From positions 1 through 8,748 of the forward strand of contig JALGTV010000043.1 of assembly GCA_029821215.1 (NCBI GenBank): a stretch of DNA of 8,748 nucleotides, read 5' to 3'. Each line of letters starts with the position of its first letter. Position 1 is the stretch's first letter. The stretch is from Candidatus Zipacnadia bacterium. GTDB lineage: Bacteria; Armatimonadota; Zipacnadia; Zipacnadales; Zipacnadaceae. The notes under the pieces were generated by a model. That model made no database searches and was not told where the DNA came from. It saw nothing but the letters and a program-made list of their open reading frames with translations. Both the position numbers and the translations under genes were made by a program. Positions 1 to 6,500 of the stretch are shown in pieces.

Positions 1-795
1 GTGCGGCCGGCGCCCGATGCTAAGCATATCTGCTATTGTTACTCGCCAGCACGGTTTTTGTGGTTCTGGAGTGACCAGTACATTAGCCGTCTGCCGGTGG
101 GGTCGATTACCAAGGGCCTGGTACGGGCGACACTGCCCGCCTTGCGATGGTGGGATCGGCGCGGCACACCCCGGGTCAGTCATTTCGTGGCCATATCCCA
201 GACAGTTAAACAGCGTATTCGTCGCTACTTCAACCGCGATGCTGAAGTGATTTACCCGCCGGTGGACACCAACCGCTTCCTGCCCACCGATGAGGATGAG
301 GATTATTTCTTAATCGTCAGTGCTCTGAATCCCTACAAGCGAATTGACATCGCTGTTGAAGCCTTCAACCGGTTGGGATTGCCTCTAATGGTAATAGGTA
401 CCGGCCCCGAGCAGCAGCGCCTGACCAGCCTCGCCGGGCCTACGGTTAAGCTGCTGGGCTGGTGCGACGACCAGCAGGTAGCTCACTATGTCGCTGGCTG
501 TCGGGCGTTTATAATGCCCCAGGAAGAGGACTTCGGCATCGCTTCGCTGGAGGCTCAGAGTGCGGGCCGGCCGGTTATTGCTTACCGGGCCGGCGGGGCT
601 ACCGAGACCATTGTTGATGGCGAAACCGGGCTTTTCTTTGACCAGCAAACACCCGATTCCTTAGCTGAGGCCGTGCATCGCTTCCAGTTCATGAACTTTG
701 ACAAACAGCGCTGCCGCGCCAACGCGCTGCGTTTCAGCGCCGACCGCTTCCGGCGGGAGTTTATGGAGTTTGTCAAAAAAGTCACCCAGCAATAG
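1..795 (+). CDS. GT4-family glycosyltransferase (WbaZ-like), 5' end outside window
   Basis: This is the C-terminal 264 residues of a family 4 glycosyltransferase that moves a sugar, likely mannose or a related hexose, from a nucleotide-sugar donor in building a surface polysaccharide. The visible part opens with HICYCYSPARF (residues 9-19), the counterpart of the YCHTPMR motif that sits about 100 residues into family members, so the true start lies upstream and the GTG at position 1 is an internal valine codon. Seen in order: IYPPVDTNRF (84-93), the donor-site segment NPYKRID (110-116), GTGPE (133-137), and the EX7E motif E176 to E184 within EEDFGIASLE, followed by GRPVIAYRAGGATET. The GT-B donor-binding half is therefore complete and the acceptor half is mostly missing. 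The closest family I recognise is the WbaZ-like mannosyltransferase group; the exact sugar cannot be read from the sequence. The TAG stop is at 793-795. Confidence 0.9.
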   Translation: MRPAPDAKHICYCYSPARFLWFWSDQYISRLPVGSITKGLVRATLPALRWWDRRGTPRVSHFVAISQTVKQRIRRYFNRDAEVIYPPVDTNRFLPTDEDEDYFLIVSALNPYKRIDIAVEAFNRLGLPLMVIGTGPEQQRLTSLAGPTVKLLGWCDDQQVAHYVAGCRAFIMPQEEDFGIASLEAQSAGRPVIAYRAGGATETIVDGETGLFFDQQTPDSLAEAVHRFQFMNFDKQRCRANALRFSADRFRREFMEFVKKVTQQ

Positions 796-812
796 TCATC
801 CCGTTAGTCTTC

Positions 813-841
813 TTGAAAGCTACCCAATGGTGTGTTATAAT
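813..841 (+). promoter_or_regulatory. Sigma-70-type promoter of the ROK/PIG-L unit
   Basis: TTGAAA (813-818) and TATAAT (836-841) are separated by exactly 17 bp, and TG at 833-834 makes an extended -10 (TGTTATAAT). Transcription would start near 848, giving a leader of about 65 nt before the ATG at 914. It lies in the 118-bp gap after the glycosyltransferase stop, so the downstream pair can be transcribed independently of the glycosyltransferase. I see no convincing terminator in this gap. Confidence 0.75.
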
Positions 842-913
842 CATCAATGGAGAGACAGGAAGTCGCCTCCCCTTGACCTTAACCTAACATTCTCATAGTA
901 AAGGACGACACAA

Positions 914-2317
914 ATGAGTAATACTTTCCAACTGATTGAACCTCAGATAGTACCGCCGCTGGATGAGCAGTTTCGACCGGCCGCACTGGCTAATCGCGCT
1001 TTCCTGGCCTCAGTGGAGGCCGCGGGCGATGGCGTGCCCCTAATCATTGCCCTGCAACGAGAACGCGGTCTCACCTCAGTTTTCTCCACCCAGGTTCATG
1101 CCCCCGACAGCCCCCAGGCAGGGGCTAATCTGCCTTATGTGGAACGCCTGGTTAAGGCGCTGCTCTGGCTGCGCGGGGGGTGGCGCGTGATCATTGGTGG
1201 ACCCCAGCAGGTGGGCCAGTATATTCAGCAGGTCTATTCTCCGGACGGCAAGCAGGCCTTTGACGCCGAGTTTATGGGTAAGGTATACGAGCAACCCTTT
1301 ATAGTAGAGATTACCGAACCGGAGGCAGTTCCTGAGGAAAAACAAAAGACAGTGGCCGTGGGCCGGCATCTGGACGGATGTCGCATCGGTATAGATTTGG
1401 GGGCCAGCGACCGCAAGGTGGCGGCGGTTATTGATGGTGAAGCCGTTTACAGCGAAGAGGTACCCTGGGATCCGAAAAACCAGAATGACCCCCAATATCA
1501 CTATGACGGGATCACCAATGCCTTGCGCACCGCTGCCGCTCATTTGCCCCGGGTGGATGCGGTCGGAGTGAGCGCCGCCGGAATCTACATTGACAACCGG
1601 GCCATCGTCGCTTCCTTGTATCGCGGCATCCCTGCTGACCTCTTTGAGGCCCGAGTAAAGGACATTTTCATAAATATTGTCCACCAAGAATTCGGTGACA
1701 TTCCCCTGGAAGTAGTCAACGATGGTGACGTCACTGCCCTGGCTGGCGCCATGTCATTGGACGATGATGCGGTGTTGGGAATTGCCATGGGCTCCAGTGA
1801 GGCGGGCGGCTATGTCAACGAAGAGGGGACTATTACCGGCATGCTCAATGAAGTTGCCTTTGTCCCGGTGGATTATAATCCGCAGGCCGCCGTAGACGAG
1901 TGGTCAGGAGACTACGGCGGCGGTTCCCAGTATTTCTCTCAGCAAGCGGTGATCCGCCTGGCTCCGGTAGCCGGGATTACTCTGGACGAGTCCCAGACTC
2001 CCGCCGAGCAACTGGCTTCGGTTCAGGCGCTGCTGGCCGCCGGTGACGACCGCGCCCGACAAATATTGGAGACCATCGGCTGTTATCTGGGTTATGCCAT
2101 CCCTCATTATGCCGATTTCTATGATGTTCGTCACGTCCTTATCTTGGGCCGGGTCACCTCCGGCGAAGGTGGGCATATCATCCTCGACCAAGCCCAGGCC
2201 GTCCTGAGGACGCAGTTCCCCCACCTGGCCGAGAGTCTATCTCTGCACCTGCCCGAGGAGTCAGAGCGCCGCGTTGGCCAGGCCATCGCCGCCGCCAGTC
2301 TGCCGTCTATTGACTAA
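914..2317 (+). CDS. ROK/ASKHA-fold sugar kinase-like protein with N-terminal extension
   Basis: A 467-residue protein with an ASKHA ATPase core, most like the ROK sugar kinases. The phosphate-1 motif is GIDLGASDRK (residues 159-168). The region around the ROK catalytic aspartate is VVNDGDVTALAG (267-278), with D270 in the position of the catalytic base. The second phosphate loop is GIAMGSSEAGGYV (289-301), and a C-terminal glycine-rich adenosine segment is LILGRVTSGEGG (409-420). Two features are unusual: about 150 residues precede the kinase core (including NLPYVERLVKALLWLRGGW, 72-90), and the CxCGxxGC zinc motif of classical ROK kinases is absent, with NEVAFVPVDY (312-321) and DEWSGDYGGGSQYFSQQ (328-344) instead. 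A well-placed AAGGA (901-905) lies 8 nt before the ATG. The substrate is unknown; the adjacent deacetylase suggests an amino sugar. Loss of kinase activity is possible. The fold assignment is firm, the function is not. Confidence 0.82.
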   Translation: MSNTFQLIEPQIVPPLDEQFRPAALANRAFLASVEAAGDGVPLIIALQRERGLTSVFSTQVHAPDSPQAGANLPYVERLVKALLWLRGGWRVIIGGPQQVGQYIQQVYSPDGKQAFDAEFMGKVYEQPFIVEITEPEAVPEEKQKTVAVGRHLDGCRIGIDLGASDRKVAAVIDGEAVYSEEVPWDPKNQNDPQYHYDGITNALRTAAAHLPRVDAVGVSAAGIYIDNRAIVASLYRGIPADLFEARVKDIFINIVHQEFGDIPLEVVNDGDVTALAGAMSLDDDAVLGIAMGSSEAGGYVNEEGTITGMLNEVAFVPVDYNPQAAVDEWSGDYGGGSQYFSQQAVIRLAPVAGITLDESQTPAEQLASVQALLAAGDDRARQILETIGCYLGYAIPHYADFYDVRHVLILGRVTSGEGGHIILDQAQAVLRTQFPHLAESLSLHLPEESERRVGQAIAAASLPSID

Positions 2318-2330
2318 CTCTACAATTGCC

Positions 2331-2337
2331 AAGGAGG
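2331..2337 (+). promoter_or_regulatory. Ribosome binding site that fixes the PIG-L start
   Basis: AAGGAGG at 2331-2337, 6 nt before ATG 2344, is a near-perfect Shine-Dalgarno. It lies inside the extension that would result from starting at the in-frame TTG 2326, so the TTG start is unlikely and ATG 2344 is preferred. Confidence 0.85.
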
Positions 2338-2343
2338 ATTACT

Positions 2344-3192
2344 ATGCAACTACATAATCCCGGAGCTGAAATCTTCGTCCCTGATGACACTCCTGAAGCT
2401 GATGCCATCAGTCGCACCAACGTATTAGGTGTAGGCTGTCATCCCGATGATCTGGAGATACTGGCCTACCCGGGCATCATTGAGTGCTATGGTGACAGTG
2501 ATAAGTGGTTTTCCGGCATCACCGTCACCAACGGCAGCGGTAGCTCCCGTACTGGCCTATATGCCAACTACACCGACGAGGAAATGATCCAGGTCAGGCG
2601 TCAGGAGCAGAAAAAAGCCGCGATGGTGGGGGAATATGGCTTTATGGCGCTGCTGGATTATCCCAGCTCCGCCGTCAGGGACCCGGCCAACGAAGTTGTG
2701 GTGGAAGAGCTAAAGACATTAATTGAGGCCGCCGGTCCCGCGACAGTTTATACCCATAATCCCGCCGATAAGCACAGTACCCACGTTGCCGTGACCCTCC
2801 GAACTATCCAGGCACTGCGGGAGCTGCCCTCCGCGTCCCGCCCCGCTCATGTATATGGATGCGAGCTGTGGCGGGACCTGGACTGGCTGCCAGACGCCGA
2901 CAAGGTGGTGCTGGACGTGTCAGCTCATGAGAATGTGGCAGCCGCCCTGTTGGGCATTTATGATTCGCAAATTGCCGGCGGCAAGCGCTATGATCTGGCC
3001 ACCATGGGCCGGCGCCGGGCTCAGGCCACCTATTTCGAGAGCCATGAAACCGATGTGGCTACTGGTTTGATTTTCGCTATGGACCTAACCCCCTTGATCC
3101 AGGACCCCTCCCTAAGTGTCGTGGACTTTGTGCAAGAATATATCAATCGCTTTGCCCAGCAAGTGGCCGATATGATACAACAATTGAAATAG
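2344..3192 (+). CDS. PIG-L/LmbE-family zinc-dependent N-deacetylase
   Basis: A 282-residue PIG-L (LmbE) family protein. These are zinc enzymes that remove acyl groups from N-acetylated sugars such as GlcNAc-inositol, GlcNAc or sugar-linked antibiotic precursors. The first metal motif is GCHPDDLEIL (residues 31-40), with H33 and D36 as expected zinc ligands and D35 as the catalytic acid/base. The second is HNPADKHSTHVAV (138-150), with H147 as the likely third ligand. The length and order fit the family. There is no signal peptide, so the enzyme should be cytoplasmic. It follows the ROK-like gene after 26 bp and has its own strong ribosome binding site, so the two are very probably co-transcribed. 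A kinase-like and a deacetylase-like protein together suggest handling of an N-acetylated sugar, which is an inference. The substrate cannot be named. No clear rho-independent terminator follows; only a weak 6-bp pairing (3225-3230 with 3247-3252) without a T-tract is present. Confidence 0.88.
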   Translation: MQLHNPGAEIFVPDDTPEADAISRTNVLGVGCHPDDLEILAYPGIIECYGDSDKWFSGITVTNGSGSSRTGLYANYTDEEMIQVRRQEQKKAAMVGEYGFMALLDYPSSAVRDPANEVVVEELKTLIEAAGPATVYTHNPADKHSTHVAVTLRTIQALRELPSASRPAHVYGCELWRDLDWLPDADKVVLDVSAHENVAAALLGIYDSQIAGGKRYDLATMGRRRAQATYFESHETDVATGLIFAMDLTPLIQDPSLSVVDFVQEYINRFAQQVADMIQQLK

Positions 3193-3313
3193 ACACACCC
3201 CACCGGACTCAGAATATCTTGCCGGACGAGGTATGCCACAAGATTACTCGTCTCCCTTCCAAGCATAGCCGTCCCTAACGGCGTTGGGCGTCGGAGGTTG
3301 CGGCTCAAGGCTC

Positions 3314-3342
3314 TGGACTTCCCGCCGATATTCTGCTATAAT
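3314..3342 (+). promoter_or_regulatory. Extended -10 promoter of tRNA-Met
   Basis: TGGACT (3314-3319, 4 of 6 to TTGACA) and TATAAT (3337-3342) are 17 bp apart, and TGC at 3334-3336 makes an extended -10. The start would be near 3349, giving a leader of about 50 nt before the tRNA. An 8-bp inverted repeat (3348-3355 with 3390-3397) lies within that leader and ends 1 nt before the tRNA. The remaining sequence between 3193 and 3313 shows no gene. Confidence 0.65.
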
Positions 3343-3398
3343 CCTAAGCCACTGGCGATTAGTTTCACAACATGCGATGTATTTACAGCCCAGTGGCC

Positions 3399-3473
3399 GG
3401 GCCCGTAGCTCAGCGGCAGAGCAGTCGGCTCATAACCGATCGGTCGGTGGTTCGAATCCGCCCGGGCCCACCA
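3399..3473 (+). tRNA. tRNA-Met (anticodon CAT), elongator type, CCA encoded
   Basis: A full cloverleaf can be drawn: a perfect 7-bp acceptor stem GGGCCCG (3399-3405) with CGGGCCC (3463-3469), D stem GCTC/GAGC (3408-3411, 3419-3422), anticodon stem GTCGG/CCGAT (3424-3428, 3436-3440) around loop CTCATAA with CAT at 3431-3433, a 5-nt variable loop, and T arm GGTGG-TTCGAAT-CCGCC (3446-3462). The discriminator is A3470, followed by an encoded CCA (3471-3473). It is not the initiator: position 1 pairs normally with position 72 and the anticodon stem lacks the three GC pairs next to the loop. The alternative is tRNA-Ile2 with a lysidine-modified CAT; the CGGCTCATAACCG arm is more typical of elongator Met. 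Confidence 0.93.
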
Positions 3474-3497
3474 CTACCTGGACAAGGATATTACCAC

Positions 3498-3549
3498 AAC
3501 CACTCCCCAGCCGGCTTAGTAACTGGATAGCGTACCAAGTGGAGTGGTT
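3498..3549 (+). repeat. 9-bp inverted repeat spanning the likely promoter of the STAND gene
   Basis: AACCACTCC (3498-3506) and GGAGTGGTT (3541-3549) are perfect reverse complements, with 34 bp between them and about 43 bp centre to centre, close to four helical turns. The right arm overlaps the candidate -10 element. It could be a paired operator, a weak hairpin that ends tRNA transcription, or chance. No T-tract follows at once. Confidence 0.5.
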
Positions 3550-3553
3550 TAAT
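3524..3553 (+). promoter_or_regulatory. Candidate promoter of the SIR2-STAND gene
   Basis: TGGATA (3524-3529) and TTTAAT (3548-3553) are separated by 18 bp, with TGG at 3545-3547 providing an extended -10. The start would be near 3560, giving a leader of about 35 nt. The match is moderate, but it is the best in the 122 bp between the tRNA and the ATG at 3596. Confidence 0.4.
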
Positions 3554-3570
3554 TGCTAAAGGCACACATT

Positions 3571-3587
3571 TGTCCCAGTATGGGGCA
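3571..3587 (+). promoter_or_regulatory. Hairpin covering the G-rich ribosome-binding stretch of the STAND gene
   Basis: TGTCCCA (3571-3577) pairs with TGGGGCA (3581-3587) around a 3-nt loop, giving 7 pairs with one G-U. GGGG (3582-3585), the only SD-like stretch at useful distance (10 nt before ATG 3596), is inside the stem. TAGGA at 3589-3593 is only 2 nt from the ATG, too close to act well. The folded leader should translate poorly. Confidence 0.5.
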
Positions 3588-3595
3588 GTAGGATC

Positions 3596-6500
3596 ATGTT
3601 AGAAGTTATTGCGCAATCTATCAAAGGTCTCAGACACAAATTAGGCAGGCACCTACTATTCATCGGCAGCAGTGTCAATATTCCCCCTGAGGATATTGCC
3701 CTTAGTGCGCTGCTTGAGCAACTGGCCAGTGAACAGGTAGCAAATTCTTTTCAGAAACTGGCAGCCGAGCGCCGGGGTACTGCTGCGTTGGAGCAGTTTG
3801 CCCAGCAGATGCCTGACCACGCCCAGCGCTGTCAGCTTGTCCGCCACCGGCTGGCTGACGCCCGGCCAGCCGAGGGCCATACCCAGTTGGCCTATCTGGT
3901 CAAAGAGGGCTATTTCCCGACTATCTTTACCATGTGTCCCGACAATCTGCTCGAGCAGGCCCTCCACACCCACCATTTAGAGCCAGACACTGACTATCAT
4001 CTATTAGTGGCGGGCGTAGATGACCCCGACACCATATCGGTAGCTCTCAAGGAGTCTACTCGGTTAGTAGTCGTCAAGTGCGGGGGTGACCTGGATAGTA
4101 AGTATCTTCCTCTCACCGCTGACGAGATTGACGCGGGCCTACAGCCCATCAGTGAAATCATCGCCGACGCTTTCAGCGTGTTGACAATTTTTACCGCCTA
4201 CACCCAGCGGGACCGCCCCCTCTTAACTCACGTGCCCCGCCAGGGCAGCAAGGTATTCTGGGTCAACCCGCTGGTGCCGGTCAGCGATGAGCAGATGTAT
4301 ACTGAGCTGAAATTGGAAAGCCCGGCCAGTATTGAATATCATCGCCTTCAGCCAGAGGTCGTCAGCCTTCTGGAAGCTCGCCAGTCAGCCCGCCATATGC
4401 TGGTACGCGAGGCCGGCGGGTTCAACGAGTTCTTTGGCAGAATGCGCGACTGGTTTCAGCACCGGCGCAGCCGCCCCCGCACTCGCCGGGAACTGACTGT
4501 GCTACGCGGCGGCCCGTACCGATTCCTGGATTATTTTGATGTCCAGGACACCAAGTTCTTCTTTGGCCGCGACCAGGAGATAACCCAACTAATTGACCTT
4601 ATCAAGCGCCAGCCGCTGGTAGTTCTGTTCGGTCGCTCTGGGGTGGGCAAAACCTCGCTGCTCAAGGCCGGGGTAACGGCTCGTCTTCTGGGCCTCCATG
4701 AAGACGAACAGCCAGCCCCCGACGGCCCGTGGCTGACCATCTATGCCCGCTGCGAGGATGACCCCCTGGCCAGCATAGCTGGGGCTACCATAGAGGCAGT
4801 TGAAGAAGCCGGCTATGAGATGCCGCCGGAGTTAGCTGAGGCGTCACTGGCTGAGTTACTGGCTCAGACCACTCAAATCACTGCCCATAAGGTAGTAGTT
4901 TTTTTGGATCAGTTCGAGGAGTTGTTCGTGAAATTAGGTCAGAAGGTGCGCGACGAATTTGTCAGCCAGATGCGCGATTATCTACAAAGCGACCCCACTG
5001 ATACCCATCTGGTCCTTAGCATTCGCGAGGATTTTCTGGGCCTATTATATGAGCTTCAGGCCCAGATTCCCGACATAATGCACCATCTGTACCGCCTGCG
5101 CAAGCTTGATCAGAACCAGGCTCGCAATGCCATCCTCAAGCCCGCCCGGGAGTTTGACTTGCACGTGGAGCGAGAACTGGTAGGCGAGATAGTAGACGAT
5201 CTATACCAGGAAGGTATTGAACCCGCTCAACTGCAAATTGTTTGTCATCGCTTGTACGAAGGTCTCTCCCCCGGCTCGCGAACTATCACCCATCACACCT
5301 ACGAGCGGTTGGGCAAGGCCACCAAAATACTCTCTGATTACCTCGACTATGCTCTGAGCCAATTGCCACTATTGGAGCGGCGCATTGCCCGGGCTATCCT
5401 TAAAGATATGGCTGTTTCCTCCGAGTTGAAGGCCACCCGGCCTATAAAGCGCATTGCTCAAGAGGTGGGCCAAAGCCAGCAGACAGTAGAACGGGTTCTG
5501 GCCAAACTGGTGGACTATCGGCTGCTGCGTAGTGTGCGCCGCGACGACCGTCGCACCTACGAGCTGGTCCACGAGTACCTGTCTGAGAAGCTACAGGACT
5601 GGATGTCCGCCGAGGAGATAAAGCTAAAAGATGTCCAGGACCTGCTTACTCGGGAATTCAATAACTTCCAGAAATTTGGCCTGCTGATGTATCCGGAAGA
5701 GCTGCGTATTATCGGCGAGCACCGCCGCGATCTACGTATCGCGCCTGAGGAGTTGGAGCTGATAGTACGTAGTGCCGTAACCCATAATGTTGATGCCCAA
5801 TACTGGTTGGGCCAAGCCGACGAATTAGGGGTAATTAAACACCGCGTACTGGCTTCGCTGATGACTGACTCCTCTCAGACGGTGCGCTCAACTGTCTATG
5901 AACATCTGGATGATCACCTGCATCCCGACTTGATACCGGCCTTGATCCAGGGGCTGGAGGATGAGGCGGCATCTATCCGCCGACAGGCGAGAGAATACCT
6001 TAAGGTGCTGGAGAGCGACCTTACTCGCTTGTTAAAGACCGGTCAGGGCATCCAGCGGCGGTTGGCCGCCGAGGGACTGGGTCAGATCGGCAGTCGCCGC
6101 TCTGAACAGCTACTCATTGAGGCCCTGACTGACGAGGATCAACAACTGACCGAAACAATCACCGAGTCGTTACGCCAGTTAGGGGAGGAGCGGGCTGCTA
6201 ACCTGCTGCTGCGCCGCATCAGCTCCCAGTCTGAGCCTTCCTGGGCAGTGGCCTACGCCCTGGGGCAACTTTCGGTATCAGATAGGGCTTACGGCAAATT
6301 GCTCAAGGCCGCACACGGCCGCCGGGCCACCCCGGCCACCATTTATGCTTTAGGTATTGCCCAAAGCCTGCGCCACGAATTTGATGAGGCCGAAGCTAAC
6401 CTCCAGCAGGCCCAACAGACGGCCACTACGCCTCTGGGCCGCCAGCATACCCAACAAGCTCTCCAAGCAGTGGTCAATGGCCGCCAACACGCAACCCAAG

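Noticed and set aside
1076..1687. 203-codon frame on the minus strand within the ROK-like gene
   Set aside because: The + strand frame has clear ASKHA motifs throughout; the antisense product shows no recognisable motif.
2326..2343. TTG start extending the PIG-L protein by six residues
   Set aside because: The Shine-Dalgarno AAGGAGG lies inside this extension and is ideally placed for ATG 2344.
3225..3252. Terminator after the PIG-L gene
   Set aside because: The stem has only 6 pairs, a 16-nt loop and no T-tract.
3284..3559. 91-codon open frame across the tRNA region
   Set aside because: It covers the promoter and the whole tRNA-Met gene and its product resembles no family; it is a chance frame.
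4896..4912. Seven-T run with a U-UUU-UUG type frameshift heptamer in the Walker B codons
   Set aside because: The in-frame residues match the hydrophobic Walker B strand required by the family, and I see no clear stimulatory structure downstream; a shift would only give a short tail after about 35 codons.
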